This document shows positions 39,201 through 47,732 of a DNA stretch of 64,000 nt, one piece after another (the stretch's first letter is position 1; each line of letters opens with the position of its first letter). Source of the DNA: Pseudobutyrivibrio sp. 49 (GTDB lineage Bacteria; Bacillota; Clostridia; Lachnospirales; Lachnospiraceae); the NCBI RefSeq assembly GCF_900100545.1, contig NZ_FNDP01000013.1, forward strand, positions 19,610-83,609, written 5' to 3'. The notes below the pieces were generated by a model. It was not told the origin of the DNA. It saw only the letters and a program-made list of their open reading frames with translations, and made no database searches. Both the position numbers and the translations under genes were made by a program.

Positions 39201-42200
39201 CCATAATAATCGTAATATGCAGTATGAGTGGTATATACCTTATGGCTTGCACTTTCGAGCTTTGCAAAGCTTACAGGCTTAATCATGTACTTGATTTCAC
39301 GGACTCCGCCTTCTTCACTACAATAATAGCCCGCAGGTGTCGCACTTGGACTAATAGAAAGTGTAACAGTATTATAGTTTGGCTCATCATTACCTGCGGC
39401 TCTAGAACGGAAAATATCCTTATCTGCTGCAGGCGCACCAAATAGACTACTGTTAGCAGTCACTGTAATACCTGTTACATCTTGTGCATTATTATTTGCA
39501 GTATAACCAGGAGTATTATCTAAATCTACTGCTGAGATTGGCTCTCTGGCTGTAGCTTCGTTAATGAAGATTTCTTTACCATTGCTCCATTTTAGTCTAA
39601 CCATAGGAGCATGCTGTCTCCACTCTGTAACAAATACTTGTCCACCATCTGTCTTAGTATCAAAGACATCTGATGCATCATACCAGTTAGAGATCTTCAC
39701 ATTGGCGTCCTTAATATCCAAGCCGACAGTATATTCTTTTCCTTCAATTTTACCTGTGTACTTACCAATAAAATTGATATTAAACTTCTTAATTCCCGCT
39801 GTCGTAGGGGAATCCACATAATCAATAGTATAATCTGTGCCTAATTGTAAAACAGAATTATCACTCTTCTTTTTTATTTCAAGGTTTGTTAATGCAAAAG
39901 TTGCAGCTACAGGATATGAATATGCTTTATCATACTTTATTTCAACATTGGATTCATTCAGTTCATATTTTTCAACCTTGAAGTATACCCTTGCTTCATT
40001 TCCTGCATAATTTCCCAAGCCCCATACATAAAGGTATGGAGATGCGTCTCTAGTGGTACTACTAGTTAAATCATAACTATTTACTTGAACCGTATTTTCG
40101 TATCTATAATTGTAGTCAGTAAGATACCTCAAATCTTCAGACATGCCCACTATTCCTACAGTTATCGGGGCCTTATACTTGTTACCTGTGTAATATACCT
40201 TTAAATCATCACAAGTATAGTTCCACAAAGTTTTGCCGTTTGACGTGTCTTTATCATGTAGTTTTGCGTCTTTATCAGTTATCTTAATCCTATACTCGTC
40301 ATTGTTTGCTGAAATACTGAAAGTAAGCCTTTGTGTTCCTGTTAAATTGTTCTTACCTTCAATAAGCACATACGCTTTATCTGCTTCTGCAGAACCTGAT
40401 GGTGAAATATTCTGATGCCAAGAAACTGCATAGTTTTCCTTACCACCATTTTTCTCATCGTTAATGTCAATTGTCTGGCCATTTATTGTGACCATAACTT
40501 CTGGTGTCTTTTCTTTTCCATCATATTTTTGTGTCTCGATAGTAGCTGCAGGAGCGTTATTGACCTTAAAATATGCACGCCAATTAGAAGCAGTCGTTCC
40601 ATTTGTTGCTGCTTCAATAGTAAATCTATTCTTTGTGCTTTCGTAGGAGCCAGTGAAATTGCCTGAACTACCAGCACCTGTTAATGCTTTAATTACATAG
40701 CTGGCTACACCTACATTGTAGTTATTCGAATAAACAACCTCATAGTCCACTCCTTCTCTCAAAACCTCAACGCCAGAACCTATTTGTACCGTAAGCTCTT
40801 GGTTGGTATCATCAGGAGTACTTGTTGTAAGAGTAACCTTATCACCCGTAAATGTTTTCTTCGTCGTTGTATTTCTGTCCGCAGGAGTGACTTTTATATA
40901 GTTTGTATTTGATAGAGGCAACTGATTAATCTTAAATGACGCAACAATATCCTTAGCATTTGGATAATAATAGTTATCTCCATCACCACTTTCCTTCATT
41001 CTAGCTGTAGGAGAAATCTTAATATATTTCGTTCCTACATTCTTAGTCATAGCTTGCTGACAGTCTTTATCGTCATGGAAGGTGACTTTATAATAAGTTT
41101 CATCATCGTTGTGTGGAATACGTCCCTCACCAGGAATCCATAAATATGCATCTGGCGTTGAATCAGTTCCATTATATAAACGACTGTAACCTGTATCCTC
41201 ACCATCTTTTGCCATTTCATCATCTGAAATATAGACTCTGGCATCCATCAAATAATCAGCTACAATTTTATAATCTGCAGAGACATTTGTTCCTGATTCA
41301 AAATTGTTGCCCTTTCCTGTTAGCGTAAGTGTGTAGTCACCTATATCCTTTCGCCATACTGTAGGTAAGGTATATTCTGATGGGTCAACAATAATGCTTC
41401 CTAACTTTACAATAAAATGCGCAGTATCATCTTCTGTAAATGGTTTAGAACCGGCCTTTAGTTCAATAGTGTTTCCTGTGTGTGAAAATTCTTCTACAGT
41501 TTTTCCACTCTTCCATTCGATAGTTGTATCTCTTAATGACTTTTTCTTTATATTAAAAGTAAGAGAAATCTCGCCTGTGTAGCCACTTGTAGTCGTATCC
41601 ATTGCAAAAGTTATTTTATGCTGACCAGCAGAAACACCTGCAACTCCACCTGCGGAAACAGCAGTTATTGTTGGTGTACATGTATCTCGATTTACAATAC
41701 TATTTGAAAGTGTTTCTCCTGTATCAATATTGTAGAATTGAACTTCTTTCCATCCATTATTATCATCAGGTGTAAGTTGAACTGGAGCTCCTGAGTACGA
41801 AAGATTATTCAATCTTGTAAAGTTATCATTTACCTTTACACCTACAATATCCTGAATCTTATTTCCAGTTTTAGTCAAAGTTGTATTTACTGTACCTGTA
41901 AAATTGCCATGGCCTTCGATTTTTACGTCATAGAGAATGCCCGTTGAAGTAATACTTGTATTTGTAACTGTAAGTGAGTAATCATTTGTCTGGCTATTAA
42001 GAACATAAACAGGCGCAGGTGTTTGGCCAGTCGTTTCAACCTTTGCTATTTCCCCATTCTCAATGGTTATAGCTGCATTTGTGAACATGGCAGCTGTAAG
42101 TGTTATTGGTGTAATAGTAAAATACTTTATAAATGTGTAATTACCATACTTCACAGTTACCTTTGCTTTTTGATCAGCCGTTGATGCATTCTGATTGTTC

Positions 42201-44320
42201 TCATATGTTTTACTAACATTCAGCGTTGTTGACCCAATTTTGGCTACAACATTAACTGTAATTGGTGATCCTGTATAAGTAATAGAAGGAGACTCCTCTC
42301 CATCCAAAGTTATATCTACTACGGAAATTGCTGCATAAATAGGCGAACCATTACCATACGCTGCTGTGATATACGCAGTTCCTGAACTATTACATACTAT
42401 TGCACCTGTTGAATCTATTGAAACTACTGAAGGCGCTGACGATGTCCATGTAATAATTCTTTCTGAACCATTAGAAAGAGTGGCTGTAAAAGTATCTTCA
42501 TCACCCATTCCGTATATATATGTAGTTGCTGTACCTTCTGTTATTCCTGCACTAGGTGCTTTACTTCCACTAGCATCTCCATTTGTAGGGGCAATGCTGG
42601 TAATAGTAGTTGAATCACTTATAGATGTCTGTGTTTCGATACAACCGTCTGCTACAAATATTCCCTTATAGGAGGTTTTTTCAGTCCAAAGACTTGTATT
42701 ATCCTTTCCGTAGGTAGTAAAGTCCTGATTTATTCCATAACCTATTTCACCACCATCAAGAGCAATTACATATACGCCATATGTATTACCCTGTAAAACA
42801 TATGCATTATCATTGCTTGAAACACCTAAATCACAGTCAACAGTGTATTCATACCGTCCCTCTACTGTTTGTACTTCTACTAACTTGTTCTCAACAATAC
42901 TAGTACCAGATTCAAGATCATTTTTATTCTTTAGATTCTTAAAACTTGTAATTCTAAAACTATATATGTCACCTGGATCACTTACTTTAAAGCAGAATTT
43001 AACCTTATTAACTCTTGTATAATTTGCCGTGCCTTCTGCAAAATAACCAACCATACCATATTGAGATACATTGTAGATATCTATAAATGTAGCTCCTGAT
43101 ATCGTTCCAACTACATAGTCAGTAAAGTGTTCTGCTTCAAACGAAACATCCTCACCCTCTACTACACTTTCAAGCTCTGTAGGGGAGTCATTATCTTCTA
43201 AACGATATACAACAATTTCTTCCTCTTCACTTAGATTTGAAATCTGATTAATATTTGCAAATGTTACATCTACAGCATTTCCATCGTCATCTGGTTGATA
43301 TTTGTCTCCACCACGTCTGTAAATATCAATATCAAATACTTCTAATGCAGTAAACGAGCCTTCTTCTATGCTTTCATTGATAATGTCATTGGCCTTTTTT
43401 AATGGCTTGCTAAAAATAGTTACTTTAGCACCACGAGGAATCAAACCAGATACTGTTACTGTTACTCCATGAACAGTCTTTTCGAATGTCTGATAAATCA
43501 GCCTCTCATCCTCATACAGACAGTCGTGGCAAATACCATTCTCATCCAGCTGGCAAGTCTCAGTTATCTCTTCACCACAGTTCTTGCATCTCTTAATGTG
43601 AGTACCGTCGTTATTAGAAATGTATTCCCACTCATGCTCGCATTCTTCTTCCTGCACATAACCGCAGTGGATACACTTTCCATCCTCATTAAAAGTACAA
43701 TCCTCTGTACTTTCCTCACCACACTTAGAGCATTTCTTCACATGAGTACCATCATTATTTGAAACGTACTCCCATTCGTGCTCGCATTCTTCCTCTTCGT
43801 CTTCTTTATCCTTCTCTTCGTCCTCTTCTTCCTCGTCCTCTTCTTCCTCGTCCTCTTCAACTTCTTCGTCAGTTTCTTCTATATCTTCATCTGGGGTTTC
43901 TTCATCTATTACAGGGGTATCCTCTGGGGATATTTCTTCATCACTAACAGACACAGGTTCTTCTGTGTTTTCAATCTCTGGCTGTGGCTCTTCTGACACA
44001 GTGATATCCTCAACCGGCTCTTCTATTGAAGAGTCTTCAGCTGACTGCACCTCTTCTACTGCTGCATCTTCTTCGACTACAGGTTCCTCTTCTGCATGAA
44101 CATGAGCCTGCTCTACCTGACCACAGTGATCGCAGTATCCATCTCCTTCTCCAACTGGTTGAAGTATGTTGGCTGCATAAGTCTGGTCATCCACATACTC
44201 CGAGCAGTGATTTTCTTCTGTCGCTATTACAAACACATCATTCCAGATAGTTGTTCCCAGCAACAGAACTGTGAGCGTAAACGCCACTAATCTTTTGATT
44301 GCGTTTAAGTTCTCTCTCAT
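33293..44320 (-). CDS. Giant secreted Ig-like repeat protein (about 3,675 residues)
   Basis: An unbroken 11-kb gene. I chose ATG 44320 because AAGGGG lies about 9 nt upstream and it directly starts a signal peptide (AIKRLVAFTLTVLLLGTTIW); an in-frame start at 44401 exists. After the signal come an acidic region rich in Glu/Asp (about 80-180) and two zinc-ribbon-like repeats (CEHEWEYVSNNDGTHxKxCxxCG, about 185-270). About 20 or more Ig-like repeats of 100-150 residues follow, marked by YTG/YDG then xPxVxV and a LxxGxDYxVxY strand. The C-terminus has two fibronectin III-like domains (about 3490-3675). There is no LPxTG motif or membrane tail. It is probably an adhesin or cell-surface scaffold; the ligand is unknown. 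Confidence 0.85.
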   Translation of the reverse strand: MRENLNAIKRLVAFTLTVLLLGTTIWNDVFVIATEENHCSEYVDDQTYAANILQPVGEGDGYCDHCGQVEQAHVHAEEEPVVEEDAAVEEVQSAEDSSIEEPVEDITVSEEPQPEIENTEEPVSVSDEEISPEDTPVIDEETPDEDIEETDEEVEEDEEEEDEEEEDEEKDKEDEEEECEHEWEYVSNNDGTHVKKCSKCGEESTEDCTFNEDGKCIHCGYVQEEECEHEWEYISNNDGTHIKRCKNCGEEITETCQLDENGICHDCLYEDERLIYQTFEKTVHGVTVTVSGLIPRGAKVTIFSKPLKKANDIINESIEEGSFTALEVFDIDIYRRGGDKYQPDDDGNAVDVTFANINQISNLSEEEEIVVYRLEDNDSPTELESVVEGEDVSFEAEHFTDYVVGTISGATFIDIYNVSQYGMVGYFAEGTANYTRVNKVKFCFKVSDPGDIYSFRITSFKNLKNKNDLESGTSIVENKLVEVQTVEGRYEYTVDCDLGVSSNDNAYVLQGNTYGVYVIALDGGEIGYGINQDFTTYGKDNTSLWTEKTSYKGIFVADGCIETQTSISDSTTITSIAPTNGDASGSKAPSAGITEGTATTYIYGMGDEDTFTATLSNGSERIITWTSSAPSVVSIDSTGAIVCNSSGTAYITAAYGNGSPIYAAISVVDITLDGEESPSITYTGSPITVNVVAKIGSTTLNVSKTYENNQNASTADQKAKVTVKYGNYTFIKYFTITPITLTAAMFTNAAITIENGEIAKVETTGQTPAPVYVLNSQTNDYSLTVTNTSITSTGILYDVKIEGHGNFTGTVNTTLTKTGNKIQDIVGVKVNDNFTRLNNLSYSGAPVQLTPDDNNGWKEVQFYNIDTGETLSNSIVNRDTCTPTITAVSAGGVAGVSAGQHKITFAMDTTTSGYTGEISLTFNIKKKSLRDTTIEWKSGKTVEEFSHTGNTIELKAGSKPFTEDDTAHFIVKLGSIIVDPSEYTLPTVWRKDIGDYTLTLTGKGNNFESGTNVSADYKIVADYLMDARVYISDDEMAKDGEDTGYSRLYNGTDSTPDAYLWIPGEGRIPHNDDETYYKVTFHDDKDCQQAMTKNVGTKYIKISPTARMKESGDGDNYYYPNAKDIVASFKINQLPLSNTNYIKVTPADRNTTTKKTFTGDKVTLTTSTPDDTNQELTVQIGSGVEVLREGVDYEVVYSNNYNVGVASYVIKALTGAGSSGNFTGSYESTKNRFTIEAATNGTTASNWRAYFKVNNAPAATIETQKYDGKEKTPEVMVTINGQTIDINDEKNGGKENYAVSWHQNISPSGSAEADKAYVLIEGKNNLTGTQRLTFSISANNDEYRIKITDKDAKLHDKDTSNGKTLWNYTCDDLKVYYTGNKYKAPITVGIVGMSEDLRYLTDYNYRYENTVQVNSYDLTSSTTRDASPYLYVWGLGNYAGNEARVYFKVEKYELNESNVEIKYDKAYSYPVAATFALTNLEIKKKSDNSVLQLGTDYTIDYVDSPTTAGIKKFNINFIGKYTGKIEGKEYTVGLDIKDANVKISNWYDASDVFDTKTDGGQVFVTEWRQHAPMVRLKWSNGKEIFINEATAREPISAVDLDNTPGYTANNNAQDVTGITVTANSSLFGAPAADKDIFRSRAAGNDEPNYNTVTLSISPSATPAGYYCSEEGGVREIKYMIKPVSFAKLESASHKVYTTHTAYYDYYGGDIPVTIEGYLQSGSTNNDATNYVLKAGDYSPDPFKLDGNNDVSNSYSKAIHGVGNFTDPRELTFTIRQGLVKVYIKRKATDPDTAILPLTSGNSDPTITTVPNTTASEFPYTFTADENYLYDGDKHVPDIVIKAADGDTILTEDVDYTITTSSPANADYTSIDEYKLEIKITNTNYVQDTIKINYKIVANDISSFVGTLSPLKYTASTYSITDIANSISNKSLTLTVKEPGIDGKELKVTEDYVLVTDTSQSKIDEINAALRKNYKSILEPSAYSDDGKPLFIPSYESNYIFIEGRGTYSGYCAVPFTIYLDISSNSSSDGLSRVYMEESKYTLTQETQHNIRPVIKYKSAPGGDYDKTLATTLLIKGSTEDVFTIKRDRTGKAGPDDTLSVEGQYICRGTATSVKDETGNTVCFLDNLSNAALSMNPSVYDYTGKTGVDSIQPVIKGILGTKGTDYEISYEYKTYKTDSDFVNPAPTEVVKAGYYNVKVSATANSKYYSADSVKTLEFWVKYNLSTATMDFINPSNNTQLEESVEYTGDPFDMEKRVRVTVKDLGDLYLYDAGGHGTELVKIKDSDKSFTNIGEHPVTVLPKDTELVRSDTSLTKNFYITEVSLKTKATFEFVDDVSDLRYTGGPIEPAVKGYIPTATGKIDLVQGTDYRVSYTDNTRASDSNSSGVRITGLGSYACPAFTTNLTFRIKPLDLTDSKDIARIEIEISDATYNGYYINPDDVDQNDPDKGYATVRPTYALYCKDSKGVRRQLLEEKGNVTSGDWKAQDWTNNYTAKEKAETNIVNSGAPYFRIVPGSSGNIINQTVASFNINKRDISSGSVTIAQRTAEYTGGAIDVSNVVKLTIPYTNPKTGKTFNVPLTQKGAYSTLDTSKNYDYEVTITDKDGKHYPDGKIYNTGVYTIEIAGKNNCEGQREETFEITPRSLSNNFHYYYKSADSKFYPKNWEDCYVPSTSSTTNPKYEVEDSSDANGLKISIDDVPKINSPEYPNNKPSITIYDKGAIVVTTNADGTTEESQGKELVENVDYKVTPQNNSGAGSAGWRRNGTATQNADIADGSPYVIIEGLGDYKDSINIPYNIGKNINNQEWKIHFKAKEDYDYDPSTAEDAYQLTFEYNGQNQKPTVTVRDKNGAATLARGTHYDVSFTDEAGNEDAVTNAGYKYVIITGKGDYCGTIKQKYSITRKGVNAKAYTHNEKLPGIGAFTNENPMKATSDGSAAGTEVLEFALSGTKIARLTEETAKKYLYDTKLIPSDDYKDYIGYYYVKYDGEEFVPTVTVTDKTLSTNNIINNDADLQPINSDTISNANKASTFKYNDVSKKYELDTYCDVKIEFKVSATEDTEASNTAASEAISSGIGNYYVPKNSAAFHIRYILIPDKFDEKTFTVTFKNQHNDNRYEYDGTEQTPDILVKAGSKELKEDIDYTIEYKDNIYPGEASIIITGINNYALKENVVTKNFIIYGDIGDAVTYYLDTHDTADESDDTFVMINEPIQQYTGTYITYGEPEIYLFFAPDRRGVSKELALKHEDTATEKAAYTATGHRRINENDEYSLGGYVTYTGVAPYWTGEKEVRYSVEFNADDVRIKNLESSYTYTGFNIIPDFKPSISTATVTKTEISKGSGEPYTEFNERDLSNFEAIEKDYFKTPGTFKVRLSYQIGDSAEKKGQVEGEYEIVPVNLNANNVKVLYSIKQRYTGRKVKPSIVAYIESTNLRSLAKQRYDLTKDKDYTIDYNESNPNGNIENVGLMTIKRVEGNKNIAAASRTEVFDIVLGSITGLGIIENTGTTATVKWNQEIYSTGTELMLQKMNSSGNYIDCYTTPIKKYGSDTTHKFTGLTSSSNYRVQVRAFVNGNQNKGVISTLNVPTGVASTDITVTSDSAQSATIKWDNYGDATLYYIYRAETSSGDGTIVAIVPTNMTSKQFTNTNLTSGKTYYYYVVGYYLNNADLKRINESPHIPVTIK

Positions 44321-44509
44321 AGGCCAATTCCCCTTTACATGAAAAACCCCATATTCCATGTCTTTCTTGAAATTTAGCAGCTTTCTGGGATATTTTTGCA
44401 CGCAAAAATAAACGCAGATATACTACTACACTTTCAATATCGGCTGTAATTATTATTAATTTTATAATGTTAAGGGGTATTAACTATGAAATTTCTATGA
44501 ATAAAGTAT

Positions 44510-44540
44510 GAGGGAATGGCTTTAATTCAACCATTCCCTC
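44510..44540 (-). terminator. Hairpin after the Fic gene
   Basis: A perfect 10-bp stem GAGGGAATGG/CCATTCCCTC with an 11-nt loop lies 16 nt downstream of the fic stop. The T-run behind it is weak (ATACTTTATT), so termination efficiency is uncertain. Confidence 0.55.
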
Positions 44541-44555
44541 TTAATAGACTATCAT

Positions 44556-45167
44556 TTACATTTCTACCAGACATATATACAGCAATTCCTCAAAAGGCTC
44601 GTAGTTCAACACCGCTGATTCCTTGCTGGCAAGTATCATGTCATTCTTTGTAGTTTTTGAAAAATCAATATCAAAGGTCTTACTGTTTTTGCAAACATAC
44701 TCGATGTACACACGCTGGGCTCTTCCATTGCCCTCTCGGAATGGATGAATCATATTTATCTCACCGATTAGGTAAGCCAAGCGCTTTGCCATTACCTCTT
44801 TATCGTGTACATCCTGAAGGTACTCATTATTTATGAGCCACTCCTGAACCTTTTTAAATTCTATCTCTATAAACTGAGTAAGGCAGAAAATCGTGCCTTT
44901 TGAAATGTCGACTGTGCGAATCTTTCCCGCCCAGTCGTATATATCTTGAAACAAGTACCTGTGAATGGCGCATAGGTGGTCTAAAGAAAAATCGCCAGGA
45001 ATTGGATGCTTCACAAGCTCAAAGTATCTGGCAGAGCTAAGCTCCTGCTCCACCTTGAACAGTTCATCCTTGTCGTGAATATCAAGTTTGTTCTTGAGAA
45101 TGTGAGTATGTGGATAACAGTACTGGCCGTTATCTTCGTACTCATAACGGTAATATTCATCCATCAT
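44556..45167 (-). CDS. fic: Fic-domain AMPylation toxin
   Basis: A 203-residue Fic protein with the complete active-site motif HPFREGNGR (141-149), where the His is catalytic, preceded by the expected flap region (KGTIFCLTQFIE). Fic enzymes transfer AMP from ATP to proteins such as DNA gyrase. It has no self-contained inhibitory motif that I can see. Instead the small gene 4 nt upstream encodes a VbhA-like antitoxin, so this is a class I Fic toxin-antitoxin pair. The start ATGATG at 45167 lies just after the antitoxin stop, with AGGATAAG as ribosome site. Confidence 0.9.
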   Translation of the reverse strand: MMDEYYRYEYEDNGQYCYPHTHILKNKLDIHDKDELFKVEQELSSARYFELVKHPIPGDFSLDHLCAIHRYLFQDIYDWAGKIRTVDISKGTIFCLTQFIEIEFKKVQEWLINNEYLQDVHDKEVMAKRLAYLIGEINMIHPFREGNGRAQRVYIEYVCKNSKTFDIDFSKTTKNDMILASKESAVLNYEPFEELLYICLVEM

Positions 45168-45171
45168 AGGC

Positions 45172-45336
45172 TTATCCTACTGAAACATATCTGGATGTAA
45201 TCTCTCGAACTACATCTTCCACATCTACCTTATCTTCAATTATCATTCTCCCACGCTCAATCTCCTCAGCAGTGAGAATCATATCCTCCATAGCAAAGGA
45301 TGCCTGTACACTAGCGATCTTCTCGTCTGTAGACAT
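45172..45336 (-). CDS. VbhA-like antitoxin of the Fic pair (54 residues)
   Basis: A 54-residue open frame too short for usual gene calls, starting ATG at 45336 with AAGGAGAG about 6 nt upstream and ending 4 nt before fic. It contains QASFAMEDMILTAEEIERG. The SFAMED stretch fits the Fic-inhibition motif (S/T)xxxE(G/N) except that the last position is Asp. In VbhA-type antitoxins the Glu of this motif blocks the ATP site of Fic. The C-terminal half is acidic. Gene order antitoxin then toxin is that of known VbhA-VbhT pairs. Confidence 0.82.
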   Translation of the reverse strand: MSTDEKIASVQASFAMEDMILTAEEIERGRMIIEDKVDVEDVVREITSRYVSVG

Positions 45337-45425
45337 TAGTCTCTCCTTAGTTATCGGCTTAAAATCAGTTATTAATTATTGGCCTTAAGTAAAACCTGAC
45401 CTATCCTTTATTTATTTTCATTATA

Positions 45426-46082
45426 TCACATACATTCTTCGTAATTCCAGCGATATCCCAACCCCCAAATGGTTTCTATTGGGTTCACCGCTACTTCCTT
45501 GCACTTCTTGCGAATAGAATAGATATACTCTGTTATTGTTTCTATCTGAGTATCCTTTTCCAAATCATAAATGAAATCATAAATATGATCCTTGGTAAAA
45601 GTCTGTTCCGAATTCTTTGCCAGAGTCTTACAGATGCGATACTCATTTCTGGTCATGTATATCCATTTATTATTAATACAAACCTTGTATTCCTGATTGC
45701 TGAATAAAACTCCGGAATAATTTTCTACCTGACAGGAATTTTTTTGTACCAGCCACTTTACCTTTGTAAGAAGCTCCTTCTTACGTATTGGCATGAATAT
45801 ATAATCTCTAACTCCTGCATCACCACACTCCTGAAGTTCATCCACGTCCTCTTCTCGAACGATTGCAATTATTTTGCAATCAAATGTGTTAATCAAATCC
45901 TTGTAATAGATGTCTGCTCCTTCTTCTGGGATTTCAGACAGAATCAAATCAATCTTCTTTTTCTTAAGATGGTCATACTCATAAGAACGTAGCACCTCAA
46001 CTTCATATCCATCTGGTATTAGCCAGGTATACATTTCTTTTTCTAAATCTAAATCTTCTCCGACAATCAAAATCTTCTCCAT
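45426..46082 (-). CDS. lanR: OmpR-type LanR-like regulator with non-phosphorylatable receiver
   Basis: 218 residues from ATG 46082, which has AGGAGA 8 nt upstream (a longer frame starts at 46115). Residues 1-112 have the receiver fold, but every key residue is changed: the acidic pair is Gly8-Glu9, the phosphoacceptor is Glu50, the Thr is Val75 and the Lys is Met97. Residues about 125-215 are a winged helix of OmpR type ending in WGLGYRWN. It is last gene of the lantibiotic cluster after lanG, with no sensor kinase beside it. NisR-family proteins bind TCT-N8-TCT repeats, which occur in three promoters here. Phosphorylation-independent control is inferred. Confidence 0.8.
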   Translation of the reverse strand: MEKILIVGEDLDLEKEMYTWLIPDGYEVEVLRSYEYDHLKKKKIDLILSEIPEEGADIYYKDLINTFDCKIIAIVREEDVDELQECGDAGVRDYIFMPIRKKELLTKVKWLVQKNSCQVENYSGVLFSNQEYKVCINNKWIYMTRNEYRICKTLAKNSEQTFTKDHIYDFIYDLEKDTQIETITEYIYSIRKKCKEVAVNPIETIWGLGYRWNYEECM

Positions 46083-46299
46083 ATGCTGATCTCCTATTCT
46101 TGTTATTACCCACAATGTTTCTTTTGTTCGTTACATTTAGACTAGTCGTTTACAGTAATAACCTTATCAAAGGGACCTGCCATATTTACGTTATTGACGG
46201 AAGTAACACGTTTATTGCCTTCAATTGTATTTTTTTACACTATTCTATGCATCTAACTCCAACCTTTTACCGTTTGTTCCAGTATAATTTGTCGTTTTA
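46083..46299 (-). promoter_or_regulatory. Upstream region of lanR (217 nt)
   Basis: There is no gene in this gap between lanG and lanR. On the minus strand a TATACT box near 46280 and a TAGAAT box near 46250 are possible -10 elements without clear -35 boxes. CAATAA occurs twice with a 21-nt period (CAATAAACG and CAATAACGT), which would suit a LytTR-type site. The match is weak and is offered only as a lead. Confidence 0.3.
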
Positions 46300-46995
46300 T
46301 CACTTCTTTCTTCCTTCCCAGCGCTGAAACCACGCACTAAAGAGTGCAGTTGTAATGAGAATCAACATTACGCATTTGCCCCAGAAAAGAAGCTGTTTAT
46401 TCCAGGTTTGATTTACGACATCACTCTTCCACTCCATTGCCCAGGCTGTAGGTAAGTATCTCCAACCTCCAACAATGGTGATGTTGCTATACATTACAGA
46501 CTGCAACACTTCAAGTGCAGCAAAGAACATGGAAAGGGCAACGCCAAACTTCAAATTCACCCACAAGTGGAACAGAATACTGATTACAGATAATATTGCT
46601 TCACCTATGATAAATAAAAGGATGTCTTTTCCTGTCAAGGCAATTCCTGTTTGAATTCCCACTGCTGCAAAAGTAAGAATTAAACGTATTGTTTCTATTG
46701 CCCACACCATGAACGTAAGAGAGAGAAACATCATTATTCTCCTCCGTACTGACAGAAGCTGATACATATTTGCCATCTGTTCCTCTGGATTTATAAGGAA
46801 AAATACGGTCAGTCCATGGAGTAATGGAAGGAATACCCCATAAACCTCGTATAACAGCTGTAACCTCTCTCCCAATGGTTTCCAGGCATATATCAGGTTG
46901 TATAAAACAAACATGCTAATAATACCAATGGTTGTTATTGCAAGATACCAAATGAATGGCGTACGTCTTAATTTGATTATCTGTGCTTGTATCAT
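46300..46995 (-). CDS. lanG: Lantibiotic immunity ABC permease LanG
   Basis: A 231-residue integral membrane protein with six helices and no ATPase domain, like the NisG/MutG permeases. It starts inside the end of lanE (4-nt overlap). With LanF and LanE it forms an ABC transporter that expels the producer's own lantibiotic from the membrane. Assignment as G rather than E follows gene order and the LSVRRRIMMFLS segment typical of these permeases. Similarity within the family is low, so E/G naming could be swapped. Confidence 0.85.
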   Translation of the reverse strand: MIQAQIIKLRRTPFIWYLAITTIGIISMFVLYNLIYAWKPLGERLQLLYEVYGVFLPLLHGLTVFFLINPEEQMANMYQLLSVRRRIMMFLSLTFMVWAIETIRLILTFAAVGIQTGIALTGKDILLFIIGEAILSVISILFHLWVNLKFGVALSMFFAALEVLQSVMYSNITIVGGWRYLPTAWAMEWKSDVVNQTWNKQLLFWGKCVMLILITTALFSAWFQRWEGRKK

Positions 46996-47732
46996 CTACT
47001 CTTTACCCTCTTCTCAAAAAATCCTCTGTTATATAATTTAGATTCCCAAATAGATAAAGCAGGGAATACCACTAACGACAATGCCACTGCAATTAAAACT
47101 GTAAGATTAACTCCCTGTGGCGCAATGTAATCGCCTGATACTTTGATACCCGCGAGTGCTTCGATTGCCTTTGGTCCATAGCTGTACGGACAAATTACCC
47201 AAAGAGGTGTGTCTGCCACAAATGCTGGAAGCATAATATTCAATACCACATGTACACATAATAAAATATAGATGTTCATGTATCTGCTTAGCAATAAGCA
47301 AGCAGGAACCATCCAAAGACTACAAATATAAAGGATTAAGTAGCTTCCTACTGCAACTCCATAGGAAATGCGTAATACTCCAAGAAAGAATGTTGAAACT
47401 ACAGATACCACTGCCATTGCTAAATATACCCAAAACAGTTTTACAGAAAGAGCTGCGATTCCTGCATTTCTAAACCTGTAAAGATCGATTGGATAGGTGT
47501 AAAGCATCTTGTCATTTCCAGATTTTTTATTCTGGCGTTCATGTTCAGAGCAAAATAGTGCTGTTAATGCTGGAATCATAAATGTAGACCACCAATACAA
47601 TTCGAAAGTTTGAATATTTAATGAGCCTGCCATCAAGAAACATAAAATTACGTTAATGACTGGTGCTAAAAATATAAAGTAACTTAGTATTGTTCTTCGT
47701 GTCTTGATTGTTTCTGCGATTACATAATTCAT
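46992..47732 (-). CDS. lanE: Lantibiotic immunity ABC permease LanE
   Basis: A 246-residue six-helix membrane protein of the NisE/MutE permease type (TRRTILSYFIFLAPVINVIL at the N-terminus; FELYWWSTFMIPALTALFCS follows). It overlaps lanF by 4 nt at the start and lanG by 4 nt at the end, so the three are translationally coupled. It is part of the LanFEG self-immunity exporter. Confidence 0.87.
   Translation of the reverse strand: MNYVIAETIKTRRTILSYFIFLAPVINVILCFLMAGSLNIQTFELYWWSTFMIPALTALFCSEHERQNKKSGNDKMLYTYPIDLYRFRNAGIAALSVKLFWVYLAMAVVSVVSTFFLGVLRISYGVAVGSYLILYICSLWMVPACLLLSRYMNIYILLCVHVVLNIMLPAFVADTPLWVICPYSYGPKAIEALAGIKVSGDYIAPQGVNLTVLIAVALSLVVFPALSIWESKLYNRGFFEKRVKSR

Noticed and set aside
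43778..43996. Hydrophobic plus-strand frame rich in Phe and Leu
   Set aside because: It is the complement of the Glu/Asp tract of the giant protein, which always yields Phe/Leu-rich antisense translation.
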